Origin: an uncultured Chitinophagaceae bacterium
GTDB lineage: Bacteria; Bacteroidota; Bacteroidia; Chitinophagales; Chitinophagaceae
NCBI GenBank assembly: GCA_903907815.1
Contig: CAIVPM010000364.1
Location: forward strand, 1 to 34,739
Direction of reading: 5' to 3'
Length of the DNA stretch: 34,739 bases
This document shows positions 8,701-16,499 of the stretch, in pieces. The notes beneath the pieces were generated by a model. It was not told the DNA's origin. It saw only the letters and a program-made list of their open reading frames with translations, and did not search any database. The translations under genes were made by a program, and so were the position numbers. Within the stretch, counting starts at the first letter, position 1; each line of letters opens with the position of its first letter.

Positions 8701-11221
8701 TATTACTGCAACTCAAGCAGCTGATCCTATTAATGGTTATATTGCTGGTAGTGTAACTGCAACACTTTCTGTTGCTTTTGCAGGCCCTGCTACTGCAGCT
8801 CCTGTTCCTACATCAGCATCTGGTAATGTTATTTCTCTTTGGGGAGATACTTATACCAATGTTGCAGGTACAGACTGGTATCCAAACTGGGGTCAACCTA
8901 CAACTAAAAATACATTAACTGTTGGTGGAATGTCTACCTTACAGTATTCAAATCTTAATTATCAAGGTGTACAATTTGCAAGCCCAATCAATGCTACAAC
9001 AATGAAAACGTTGCACATGGATATCTGGACACCAAACGTTAATAAAATGAATATTGATCTAATTGGTACCAATCTTGATTACACAGTTAGTTTAACGCAC
9101 AATGGATGGAACAGTATCAACATACCTTTATCTGCATATTCATCTGGTTTAAATTCAATTGGTCAGTTTAAGTTTACCATTGAGGTATTTACACCAAATA
9201 CAGGTGGAGTACTTTACTTCCAGAATATCTATTTTGATAATTCAACCCCTGTTGCTACATGGGTAGGTACTACATCAACTGATTATGGTGTTGCTTCTAA
9301 CTGGGCTTATGGAATTGCACCTGCTTCGGCTAGTGACCTTTCTATACCTGCTGCTCCAGCTAATCAACCTGTTTTAGGCAGTAATGTTGCTTTAAACAAT
9401 ATAGTATTGAATGGTAGCCTCGATTTAAATGGTCATACTGTATCTCTTAACGGTGCTGTAACTGGTACTGGTAGTTTTAAAGGTTCAGCTACTTCTTCGC
9501 TTACTATTGGTGGTACTGTAGGTACAATCAACTTTAATGCTGGTAGCAATACAGTACAAAACTTAACAATCAATAGTGGTTCTGTTACCTTGGGTAATGC
9601 TTTGAACGTTGTTGGTTTAGTATCTTCTAATGGTGGTACTTTAAATACAGGTGGTTTCTTAACACTTAAATCTACTTCAATAGCTAACACTGCTGTTTTA
9701 GGACCAGTTACTGGTACTATTACGGGAACTGCTACTGTAGAAAGATTTATTCCGCAAGCATTACGTACGTTCAGAGATCTTGGTACTGGTGGTGTGGCAA
9801 ATGCTGGCTCTTTCTTTAATAACTGGCAAGAAGGCGGTGCTACAACTGCTGGAAAAGGTATTTATATTACTGGTAAGTATGGTGCATCTGCGGGTGTAGA
9901 TGCTACTACTGGTTTTGATATTAGCAGATCAGGTCAAGCTTCTCTTTATGCTTATGGTGCAGGCAACTGGCCAGCGGTTACCAATACTAAAACTACTACT
10001 ATCGATCCTTATCAGGCTTATAGAGTGTTTGTAAGAGGTGATAGAAACTTTGCAAATTTTGGTTTTGCTGCCGATCCTAGTAATATGTACAGTTCAACTG
10101 CTATAAGAACTACTGGTAACTTTGTTACAGGTAATGTTACTTTCAGTACTGCAGGTGTTGCTAATACTAATTATGCTAGTGCTGCTACAAAATTAGTTGC
10201 AGGTAATGGCAATTACTCTTTAATTGCAAATCCTTATGCTTGTCCTATCGATTGGGAAGCTGTTTATGCAAATGGAGCTAATCAAAATATCTCTAGTACA
10301 TACTGGTACTTCGATCCTACTTTCATGTCTGGTGGATATGCTACTTATGTGTCTTACAATGCCGTATCGCATGTAACGAGCAATGCAACTTCTAAAGTAA
10401 ACAAATACATCCAACCTGGTATGGGCTTCTTTGTTCAAAACACTGGAGCGTCTCCTGTACTGGCTATTACCGAAGCTAACAAAGCTGCAGGTAGTACTAA
10501 GACAGCTGTTTACAGAACAGTAGCGCCAAACTATTTACAGGTTTCTCTTTGGAAGAATGTAAATGGAGAAAATACTAATATCGATGGAACTGTTGCAGTA
10601 TTTAATAGTGAATTTACCAAAGTGATTGGTGATAAAGATTCTAAGAAACTAAACAATGGTGGAGAGAATTTATATATTACTCAATCTAATACTGATTTAA
10701 GTATTGCTGGTTTACCTATTCCTACCGTTAACGATGAGATTGCATTAAATCTTAGTCAGGTAGTTGCTGGAACTAAGTATCAGATTAATGTAGATGCTAA
10801 TCAGTTCACTACTAATGGTATGGACTTATTTATCAAGGACAGACTATTGAATACTTATGTACCTGTTGCTGAAGGGGTAAGCTTTACAGCTACCAATGAT
10901 GCATCAAGTTACCAAGGTAGATTCAGCGTTGTATTTAAAAGAGGTACAGTATCTCCAGTTATCGTAAAGGGTTCTGTTGCTATTTATCCAAATCCTGTTA
11001 GTAATAACAAGATTAATCTTCAGATGAACAATCTGGACAAAGGAACTTATACGGTAAGAGTAATTAATAATCTTGGACAGGAAGTAATGAACAGCACTAT
11101 CAGCAACGAGTCTGGTAATGCTATCAAAACAATTACTGCCAAGGGTTTAACTACAGGAGTATATACTTTACAGGTTACAGGAAAATCAGGTGCTTATACT
11201 ACCGAAATGATCGTTAAGTAG
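5756..11221 (+). CDS. Giant secreted multi-module glucan-binding-like protein, type A T9SS tail
   Basis: The start is placed at ATG 5756 because MKKTFLLAFLALFMLRAIAS is a good signal peptide; an upstream in-frame TTG at 5705 would add 17 unlikely residues. The 1821-residue protein holds five copies of a roughly 150-residue module beginning VISLFGxxYTN and containing WFPGWGQ, NLNYQGVQF, DIWTPN, GWNSxxIPLS and a final Y-x-x-N-I-Y-F (near 37, 284, 531, 776 and 1023). The first four are each followed by a Big_2-like Ig domain (near 188, 432, 678, 923; NTAVATxSGN, ITATQAA). A repetitive beta-rich region follows (about 1165-1700). Residues about 1741-1821 are a type A T9SS sorting domain (AIYPNPVSNN, GVYTLQV). 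The module has the look of a jelly-roll CBM; similar pieces accompany GH16 enzymes in Bacteroidota. No catalytic domain is present, so a cell-surface or released glucan-binding or adhesive role is inferred. The small 11255 gene follows 33 bases later. Confidence 0.85.
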   Translation: MKKTFLLAFLALFMLRAIASPGVPTTAATPPTAPSATVLSLFGSHYTQSSQATGTGVWFPGWGQSTSVAYSNIGGSDTTIRYSNLNYEGVALSGGNLDISGYDSIHMDIWSSTCSVLNLHLISASPTAETGPNINLNNGSWTSVTLPLSSFTPTVALTRFFQMKFTAITPGSGSTIYLENIYFKQAAGKPVITGFNVTSPLNTGATYTIVDPTSTSNGAFTYTSSNTAVATISGNVITAVGGGTTTITCTQAASGGFIAGSATASLTVNFPVPSDAAPTPSDDPANVISLFGKHYTQNSKASGTGVWSINWGGAYNAPTFTNFGGDTTMVNNNMGYHGVQLSSSINLTGYDSINIDIWTPNLTSLNIDLVGNVREVDYAVTLTKLGWNHIQLPLTTFSSAGLTGFLQFKFENTAGTGGYVYMQNIYFSKKAGSPTITGFSIPSQIYTGSNSTITITDPTSNSGGAFTYSSGNTSVATVSGNTVTILGAGTAIITATQAANGSFLAGTTAATLTVDYATPATAAPAPTEAAPYVFSLYGDTYTNLASINWFPGWGQSTTYTPTTIGGASTIKYANLNYEGVNLPADENVSTMDSLRFNVWTPNCTSLKVALINTTGGVVQQFVTVSLTANTWNTISIPLSSFSPVNLTKVQQMSFTTVTPGSGAVIYLQNIYFMNVVGKPTITGFTIPTQTYTGSNFTYTITDPSSNSTGAFTYSSSNTAVATVSGNVLTIKAIGTSTITANQASDANYLAGSALATLTVDYPSPSTAAVVPTKSANDVISLFGDTYTNVAGTNWGPIWGGPTQGQYNAVTIAGTSTLKYSSMGYSGVQFDGGTIDASLMDTMHLDVWTPNCTSFNLFIINTNGGANQHVTLTPTTSGWNSFNIPMSSYSTVANHVNQLKIEANTPSSGSVLYIQNVYFFKLAGKPTFSGFSMPGSLTTSSAPFTITAPTSNSSGAFTYTSGNTAVATISGNTVTIVGGGVAVITATQAADPINGYIAGSVTATLSVAFAGPATAAPVPTSASGNVISLWGDTYTNVAGTDWYPNWGQPTTKNTLTVGGMSTLQYSNLNYQGVQFASPINATTMKTLHMDIWTPNVNKMNIDLIGTNLDYTVSLTHNGWNSINIPLSAYSSGLNSIGQFKFTIEVFTPNTGGVLYFQNIYFDNSTPVATWVGTTSTDYGVASNWAYGIAPASASDLSIPAAPANQPVLGSNVALNNIVLNGSLDLNGHTVSLNGAVTGTGSFKGSATSSLTIGGTVGTINFNAGSNTVQNLTINSGSVTLGNALNVVGLVSSNGGTLNTGGFLTLKSTSIANTAVLGPVTGTITGTATVERFIPQALRTFRDLGTGGVANAGSFFNNWQEGGATTAGKGIYITGKYGASAGVDATTGFDISRSGQASLYAYGAGNWPAVTNTKTTTIDPYQAYRVFVRGDRNFANFGFAADPSNMYSSTAIRTTGNFVTGNVTFSTAGVANTNYASAATKLVAGNGNYSLIANPYACPIDWEAVYANGANQNISSTYWYFDPTFMSGGYATYVSYNAVSHVTSNATSKVNKYIQPGMGFFVQNTGASPVLAITEANKAAGSTKTAVYRTVAPNYLQVSLWKNVNGENTNIDGTVAVFNSEFTKVIGDKDSKKLNNGGENLYITQSNTDLSIAGLPIPTVNDEIALNLSQVVAGTKYQINVDANQFTTNGMDLFIKDRLLNTYVPVAEGVSFTATNDASSYQGRFSVVFKRGTVSPVIVKGSVAIYPNPVSNNKINLQMNNLDKGTYTVRVINNLGQEVMNSTISNESGNAIKTITAKGLTTGVYTLQVTGKSGAYTTEMIVK

Positions 11222-11254
11222 TTGATAATTATAAAAATTGAAAAATTAAATACA

Positions 11255-11512
11255 ATGAAAGTAAACAAAATTTTAAAACTGGTTTTAGTGTTAGTTCTGG
11301 TAATAGGCTTCACTACAATTACCCACGCACAGTTTGGTGGTGGTGGATCAGTTGGTGGTGGTCCTGGTGGCCTTGGTGGTCCAGGTTCTGGTGCTCCGGG
11401 TACGCCTGGTGTTCCTGCCGACTCTGTTCCATTTGATGGTGGCCTTAGTCTTATTCTTCTTGCTGCCGGCGCTGGCGTTGGTGCAAAAAGAAAAAAAGTA
11501 CTAGCTAGTTAG
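11255..11512 (+). CDS. Small Gly-rich secreted protein with PID-CTERM-like sorting tail
   Basis: From ATG 11255 this encodes 85 residues: a signal peptide (about 1-25, ending THAQ), a low-complexity Gly/Pro region (about 26-55), then VPFDGG, a hydrophobic helix (LSLILLAAGAGVGA) and a basic end (KRKK). This order (short P-x-D-G-G motif, one helix, positive tail) resembles the PID-CTERM class of protein-sorting signals in Bacteroidota; the family assignment is by recognition only. No sorting enzyme for it is visible in the window. An upstream in-frame start at 11222 would put 11 residues before the signal peptide and is not preferred. It lies 33 bases after the 1821-residue protein and directly before a hairpin terminator, so the two are probably co-transcribed. 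Function unknown. Confidence 0.7.
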   Translation: MKVNKILKLVLVLVLVIGFTTITHAQFGGGGSVGGGPGGLGGPGSGAPGTPGVPADSVPFDGGLSLILLAAGAGVGAKRKKVLAS

Positions 11513-11546
11513 TTAACAGGCTTTTATTTTAAAGGTGAATTATAAT

Positions 11547-11587
11547 AATAAAGGTGGAACAGACTAACAATCTGTTCTGCCTTTATT
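11547..11587 (+). terminator. Hairpin terminator after the first glucan-binding operon
   Basis: AATAAAGG (11547-11554) and GAACAGA (11557-11563) pair exactly with TCTGTTC (11571-11577) and CCTTTATT (11580-11587). There is a symmetric 2-base internal loop and a 7-base apical loop. The A-rich left and T-rich right ends suit a bidirectional terminator. Confidence 0.75.
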
Positions 11588-11605
11588 TATGCCAAAAATT
11601 GCTAT

Positions 11606-12313
11606 ATGAAAAAAAATAAAGATATAATTCTCGAGGTATTTTTTTGTTTGCTATTGTTGATAGAATGTATTGCCTTGTTTTTAACAAAGGTTCATGTATA
11701 TGAAGTGTCCCGATTGCTAACCGTAGTATTAATGTTTGCCTATAATTACAAAGGAAATAAAACAGATGTATTCAGCCTGTATGTTTACGTTGGTCTGTCC
11801 CTCGTTTTTATTGCCGATGTTCTGACCATGTTTTACTATAAAGAAGCATTCTTGTACTTTACTGGTTTAGCCACGTTTACCCTTTCTTATATTGCCTTAT
11901 CTGCCATATATTATAGGTGTAGGCAGATTGTAAACAGAAAAAAGATACCGAGTACTTTATTGGGTTGGGCTATTGTTCAATTCATTTTAATAGGTATGTA
12001 TTATTTCATGTCTGGAATAAGCGATTATATTATGGCTGCACAAGGTGTATTACATACCATAGTGTTGTTTATTATGATGACCTGGGCTTACAAAGCAAAT
12101 AAAAGAGAAGGGAACAATCGTTATTTTCTTATTGCTGCAATATTAATACTGGTGGCCAACCTATTTTTTGCAACTGTACTAATACAGAATAATCAATATG
12201 CAATAATGCGCGTTCTGGTAGTCTTTTTTCATGGTATAAGCATATTAATCCTGTCTAAAGCAACCAATAAATACTTGGAAGCTAATTTAGATAATCAATT
12301 AGACTTTTTTTAA
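11606..12313 (+). CDS. YhhN-like multi-pass membrane protein (possible lysoplasmalogenase family)
   Basis: This 235-residue protein has about seven or eight hydrophobic helices with short polar links. Parts resemble the YhhN family: FIADVLTMFYY followed by FTGLATFTLSYIALSAIYY, and a final block ending ILILSKATNKYL where family members carry a similar last helix. Characterised YhhN members hydrolyse the vinyl-ether bond of lysoplasmalogens in membranes, but many bacterial relatives are untested. The match here is weak and made by eye, so an uncharacterised membrane protein is the safe description. The gene sits between two hairpin terminators (11547-11587 and 12343-12374), so it is probably a single-gene unit, unconnected to the flanking glucan-binding genes except by position. 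Confidence 0.5.
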   Translation: MKKNKDIILEVFFCLLLLIECIALFLTKVHVYEVSRLLTVVLMFAYNYKGNKTDVFSLYVYVGLSLVFIADVLTMFYYKEAFLYFTGLATFTLSYIALSAIYYRCRQIVNRKKIPSTLLGWAIVQFILIGMYYFMSGISDYIMAAQGVLHTIVLFIMMTWAYKANKREGNNRYFLIAAILILVANLFFATVLIQNNQYAIMRVLVVFFHGISILILSKATNKYLEANLDNQLDFF

Positions 12314-12342
12314 CTAGATAGTTAGTCGTTTAATTATACTTA

Positions 12343-12374
12343 AAGTGCATCGTCATTAGTTTGGCGGTGCACTT
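12343..12374 (+). terminator. Rho-independent-like terminator
   Basis: AAGTGCATCG (12343-12352) pairs with CGGTGCACTT (12365-12374), ten pairs including one G-T, with a 12-base loop. GTTTTT follows. It lies 30 bases after the stop of the membrane-protein gene. Confidence 0.8.
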
Positions 12375-12579
12375 GTTTTTATACCCTACCCACCACCTAT
12401 AAATGACTGTTAGCTGCTGCTTCAAGCAAGGCCTTAACTCCATTTTAGTATATTTAGACTGTTTTCCAAGGCATAATGGCTTTATTAGAGAAAGTAAAGA
12501 ATTTATTGTATCCCCTTTGGTATTCTTTATAACTACTAACCACATTATTATATTCCATATTGTTTTAATTGTTTCCCAT

Positions 12580-12780
12580 AATCACTTGGTTGGAAGAGCT
12601 GAAGAAGTGATTACTGCTTACAATCACTTGGTTGGAAGTTCTGAAGCAGTGATTACAGCTTGCAATCACTTGGTTGGAAGTTCTGAAGCAGTGATTACGG
12701 CTTGCAATCACTTGGCTGGAGGTTCTGAAGCAGTGATTATGGCTTACAATCACTTGGTTGGAGGTTATAAAGTAGTGATA
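12580..12780. repeat. 42-bp tandem repeat array 1 (five units), hairpin-forming
   Basis: Units start at 12580, 12622, 12664, 12706 and 12748, exactly 42 bases apart; the last is shorter and diverged. Each begins AATCACTTGG and contains AGTGATT at offset 26, so AATCACT and AGTGATT can pair within a unit (19-base loop) or across the boundary to the next unit (9-base loop). Middle units differ by only a few bases. There are no unique spacers, so this is not a CRISPR array. Confidence 0.9.
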
Positions 12781-13090
12781 ATATTATACTTATAATATTA
12801 TTGAGGGAAGGGGTAATATACTATATATAGATATTCAAAATTTACCTACTCTTTTACAAGCCAAAAAAATCATTTAAAGTATCGTTTTCTATAAAACAAA
12901 CCAAAAAGGGCTAAAATTTTAATCTTTTTCTATATAATTTATCCATAATTATAGTATTTGTCAGGTATTATTTCGAAAATTATACTTCAAAATTCAGTTT
13001 ATACCCATCAAAAAAGTATTTGTGTAAACAATTTTAATCCAATTACTTAAATCGTTATACAACATACAATGAAGTATGCCCATTACAGCC

Positions 13091-13188
13091 TTTGAAGTAT
13101 TGTGGGTGTATCATATTTCTTTATTTTCAGCGAAAAATATATTTATTGATGTAGTATTGTAGTAGTCCTTTTCTTGTAAACTGTAGTA
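13091..13188 (+). promoter_or_regulatory. Candidate operator region, copy 2: TGTAGTA heptamers upstream of the second glucan-binding gene
   Basis: TGTAGTA starts at 13150, 13158 and 13182, with offsets identical to copy 1. TTTGAAGTATT is at 13091-13101, again 57 bases before the shared 18-mer at 13148-13165. The first heptamer is 47 bases before the -7 box in both copies. Sequence between the matched blocks is otherwise diverged, which suggests the blocks are retained for function. Confidence 0.55.
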
Positions 13189-13204
13189 TTGCCATCTATT
13201 TTTG
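13173..13204 (+). promoter_or_regulatory. Bacteroidota-type promoter of the 13299 gene
   Basis: CTTG (13173-13176), a 20-base spacer and TATTTTTG (13197-13204). The spacing and the -7 box are identical to the promoter at 5619-5650. Transcription should start near 13211. Confidence 0.65.
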
Positions 13205-13218
13205 CGGTCAAATAAATC

Positions 13219-13255
13219 AATCTGTTTTTCTAACGATTATGAGTGCTAACAGATT
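13219..13255 (+). promoter_or_regulatory. Conserved 5' leader hairpin, copy 2
   Basis: AATCTGTT (13219-13226) pairs perfectly with AACAGATT (13248-13255) around a 21-base loop that carries TTCTAACGATT, as in copy 1. The arms are two base pairs longer than in copy 1. Confidence 0.4.
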
Positions 13256-13298
13256 ATTGTGAAAACAATTGCACTCTAATGTAATTAAATTTAAAAGT

Positions 13299-16200
13299 AT
13301 GAAAAAAAATTACTTATTACTTGCCTTCATGGTCTTCATGTGCTTTAAAGCATTTTCTCAGCCACTTGTTGCTGCTTCTACTCCGCCTACCAGAGCCGCT
13401 TCTGATGTAGTTTCTCTTTTCGGAGATGCTTACACCAATGTGTCTGGTATCGACTGGTTTCCTAACTGGGGACAACCAACTGTAGTATCAGATTTGACTA
13501 TTGGAGGTGTTTCTACAAAGTACTATGCTGGTTTAACCTATCAGGGTGTACAGTTAACAGGTACTATTAATGTATCTTCCATGACTAATTTGCACCTTGA
13601 TCTTTGGTCGGCAAATTGTACTTCATTAATGCTAAATTTAATTAATACTTCTCCTGCTACTGTTCAGCAGGCAGCTACTATTCCCCTTACTCCTTCTAGC
13701 TGGAATAGTATTGATATTCCTCTTACTCAGTTTAATAACATTGCCTTAAACAATGTTGCTCAGCTGATGTTTGTAGGTGGTACACCTGCCGCTGGTGGTA
13801 ATTTTTACATGGAAAACTGTTATTTCTGGAAATCTAATAATGTACCTACTATCACTGGTTTTACCATACCAAATAAAGTAGTTGGCGATGCTCCTTTTAC
13901 CATTACACCTCCTACCAGTAATAGTACCGGTGCGTTTACTTATTCCAGTAACGATGCTACTGTTGCAACTGTAACTGGTAATACTATTACCGTTGTTGGT
14001 GGTGGTACTTGTTTAATTACTGCTAATCAGGCTGCTGCAGGTTCTTATGTTGCTGGTTCTGCGTCTACCACTTTTACAGTAAACTTTGCTGGTCTTAATA
14101 CAGCTGCTCCTGTACCTACGCATCCTAGTTCAAACGTAATTTCTTTATATAGCAATGCTTATACCAATGTTCCAGGAACAGACTGGTTTCCAGGTTGGGG
14201 ACAGTCTACTAAAGCTTCCGATACTTTAATTGCTGGTGATACTACCCGTTTATACCAGAACATGAATTATCAGGGCGTACAGTTTGCAAGTGCAATCGAC
14301 GTTTCTTCTATGAACTATTTACACGTAGATTTATATACCCCTAATGCTACTGCTTTCGATGTATACCTTATCAATATCAGTCCAACTACTGTTGAACAAA
14401 AATATACACTACACCCTACTTTGAACGGTTGGAATAGTTTTGATATTCCATTGTCTGCTTATGGCAATATTGCTTTAAACAAAGTTGCACAAATTAAACT
14501 GGTAGATACACCTTTCGGAAAAGGAGTTGTTTACATGGATAATATGTATTTCTGGAAATTAGGTTCTGTAACTATTACACCTGCTCCAGTTCCTACAAAA
14601 ACACAGGCAAATGTAATTTCTCTTTTCAGCGACACCTATAGTAATGTTACTGGAATTGACTGGTTTCCTAACTGGGGACAAACTACTGTTGTAGCAGATA
14701 CCATCATAGCTGGCGATACTACCAAGATGTATACTACAATGAATTATCAAGGTGTTTCTTTTGCTACTCCTTTAAATGTATCTTCTATGCAAAATCTGCA
14801 TATTGATATCTGGACTGCAAATAGTTCTGCTTTCGATCTTAATTTAATCAATACTTCTCCTGCTACTGTTCAACAAAAAGTTACTTTACACCTTGCTTTA
14901 CAGGGATGGAATAGTTTTGATATTCCTTTATCTAAATATTCTAATATCTCTTTAAGCAGCATTAATCAAATGTTGTTTGTAGATACTCCTTTTGGAACTG
15001 GTAAGATATATGTTGATAATGTTTATTTCTGGAAATCTGCTAACGCACCTACCATTACAAACTTCAACATTCCTGCTCAGTTAGTGGGTGCTGGTCCTTA
15101 TACTATTACGGCTCCTACCAGCAATAGTTCAGGTACATTTACCTATACCAGTAGCGATCCTACAGTGGCAACTATTAATGGTAATATAATCACTATTCTT
15201 AGTGCTGGTTCAGCTATTATTACTGCTACTCAAGCTGCTGCGGGTACTTATGGTGCAGGTACTATTTCAAGCACATTGGTGGTTACTTTTGCTCCACCAT
15301 TAACTCATGCTCCTGTTCCTACTCATCCTGCTGCTAATGTAATTTCTCTATATAGCAATACGTATACCAATGTAGCTGGTACAGACTGGTTCCCAGGATG
15401 GGGTCAATCTACTGCTGCTTCTGATATTGTTATCGCAGGTGATACTACCAGACTATATCAAACAATGAACTATCAAGGGGTACAATTTGCTGCTCCAATA
15501 GATGCTTCTAAAATGAATTTCTTCCATATTGATATCTGGACACCAAACGCTACTGCTTTTGATGTGTACTTTATTAATATTCCTCCTGCAACGCAAATGG
15601 AACAGAAATATACACTGAAACCAACCTTGAATGGCTGGAACAGTTTCGATATTCCATTAACTGCTTACAACACTATTGCTTTAAATACTATTGGTCAGTT
15701 TAAGTTTGTAGATACTCCTTTTGGAAAAGGAACTGTATATGTAGATAATATGTATTTCTGGAAAACAAGTGGTGTACCAGTTACTATCACAGGATTCACT
15801 GCTGCATTAAAAGAAAACAGAACCATCATTAACTGGAATACTGTTACCGATGATAATGCATTAGTTGGTTTTAATGTTGAAAGAAGTCAGAATGGTAAAG
15901 ACTGGTCTACTATTGGATTTGTTGCTGCTAAAACAGAGAATAGTACTACTAAACAATACGCTTTAACTGATAAACCATTAAACGGAGCTAACTACTACAG
16001 ATTAAAAACAATTAACAAAGATGGTAAAGATGTTTATTCTGATATCAGATTAGTAATGTTTGATAGAAACGCAGTGAAGGATATCACTTTCTATCCTAAT
16101 CCAGCAAAAGATAAAGTAGTAGTTTCATTAAATAAAATTGATACTAAAACTGCTACCTTAAACTTAATTGGAATGGATGGAAAAGTATTGAAAACAATCA

Positions 16201-16325
16201 TAGTAACCGACCAGAATTCATTTGGTAATGTAACTATGGATGTTTCCAATCTATCTAAAGGAATGTACTTGTTGCAATTAACGGATGGCAACTATAACAC
16301 TACACAAAAAGTTATTATAAATTAG
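13299..16325 (+). CDS. Secreted multi-module glucan-binding-like protein, type A T9SS tail
   Basis: ATG 13299 is chosen because it begins a signal peptide (MKKNYLLLAFMVFMCFKAFSQ); an earlier in-frame start at 13269 would add ten residues ahead of it. The 1008-residue protein has four copies of the VISLFxxxYTN module (near residues 34, 277, 436 and 677) and two Big_2-like Ig domains (near 181 and 581). Modules 2 and 3 are joined directly. A fibronectin-III-like domain (about 825-920, IINWNTVTDDNALVGFNVERS) precedes a type A T9SS sorting domain (about 927-1008, FYPNPAKDKV, KGMYLLQLT). It is a shorter paralogue of the 5756 gene, with a paralogous promoter and leader. There is no catalytic domain; binding of an external glucan is inferred from module shape and from the beta-1,3-glucan locus that follows 174 bases later. 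Confidence 0.85.
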   Translation: MKKNYLLLAFMVFMCFKAFSQPLVAASTPPTRAASDVVSLFGDAYTNVSGIDWFPNWGQPTVVSDLTIGGVSTKYYAGLTYQGVQLTGTINVSSMTNLHLDLWSANCTSLMLNLINTSPATVQQAATIPLTPSSWNSIDIPLTQFNNIALNNVAQLMFVGGTPAAGGNFYMENCYFWKSNNVPTITGFTIPNKVVGDAPFTITPPTSNSTGAFTYSSNDATVATVTGNTITVVGGGTCLITANQAAAGSYVAGSASTTFTVNFAGLNTAAPVPTHPSSNVISLYSNAYTNVPGTDWFPGWGQSTKASDTLIAGDTTRLYQNMNYQGVQFASAIDVSSMNYLHVDLYTPNATAFDVYLINISPTTVEQKYTLHPTLNGWNSFDIPLSAYGNIALNKVAQIKLVDTPFGKGVVYMDNMYFWKLGSVTITPAPVPTKTQANVISLFSDTYSNVTGIDWFPNWGQTTVVADTIIAGDTTKMYTTMNYQGVSFATPLNVSSMQNLHIDIWTANSSAFDLNLINTSPATVQQKVTLHLALQGWNSFDIPLSKYSNISLSSINQMLFVDTPFGTGKIYVDNVYFWKSANAPTITNFNIPAQLVGAGPYTITAPTSNSSGTFTYTSSDPTVATINGNIITILSAGSAIITATQAAAGTYGAGTISSTLVVTFAPPLTHAPVPTHPAANVISLYSNTYTNVAGTDWFPGWGQSTAASDIVIAGDTTRLYQTMNYQGVQFAAPIDASKMNFFHIDIWTPNATAFDVYFINIPPATQMEQKYTLKPTLNGWNSFDIPLTAYNTIALNTIGQFKFVDTPFGKGTVYVDNMYFWKTSGVPVTITGFTAALKENRTIINWNTVTDDNALVGFNVERSQNGKDWSTIGFVAAKTENSTTKQYALTDKPLNGANYYRLKTINKDGKDVYSDIRLVMFDRNAVKDITFYPNPAKDKVVVSLNKIDTKTATLNLIGMDGKVLKTIIVTDQNSFGNVTMDVSNLSKGMYLLQLTDGNYNTTQKVIIN

Positions 16326-16335
16326 AATGATAAGT

Positions 16336-16377
16336 AACGCGAAAAGGGGAGTATTTAAAGCTCCCTTTTTCTGCGTT
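16336..16377 (+). terminator. Strong hairpin terminator before the SusC gene
   Basis: AAAAGGGGAG (16342-16351) pairs with CTCCCTTTTT (16361-16370) with one G-T pair. An outer stem AACGC/GCGTT (16336-16340 and 16373-16377) extends it. It begins 11 bases after the stop codon, which argues that the binding protein and the SusC operon are separate transcription units. Confidence 0.8.
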
Positions 16378-16499
16378 ATACTTATTACAGAATATAGTTT
16401 GAAGATATAGGTCGGTTCTAATGCCCCGTCTTTATAGATGAAAAACTTTCTACAAGATTTTGTAAGTAAACGAACAATAAAAACGATTAAACTTTTTAT

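Larger units (their letters stand above)
12314..13090. other. Gene-free intergenic region
   Basis: Apart from the terminator (12343-12374) and the 42-bp array (12580-12780), no convincing gene or RNA is visible. The stretch 12790-13090 is AT-rich and unremarkable. Open frames across the array on both strands exist only because 42 is a multiple of three. Confidence 0.6.

Noticed and set aside
9433-10438. Minus-strand frames inside the 1821-residue gene
   Set aside because: They are complements of repetitive Thr/Ser/Gly-rich coding sequence and lack any gene features.
12580-12780. CRISPR array
   Set aside because: Units repeat in full with no unique spacers of constant length, and no cas genes are present. 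The same applies to 32337-32589.
12330-12795. Open frames with 14-residue repeats on both strands across the 42-bp array
   Set aside because: The period is a multiple of three, so several frames stay open by chance; no start signals, signal peptide or homologous protein pattern support either.
16326-16499. TGTAGTA-type operator before SusC
   Set aside because: No copy of the heptamer and no clear TAnnTTTG box were found there, so shared control of the SusC operon is not shown by sequence.
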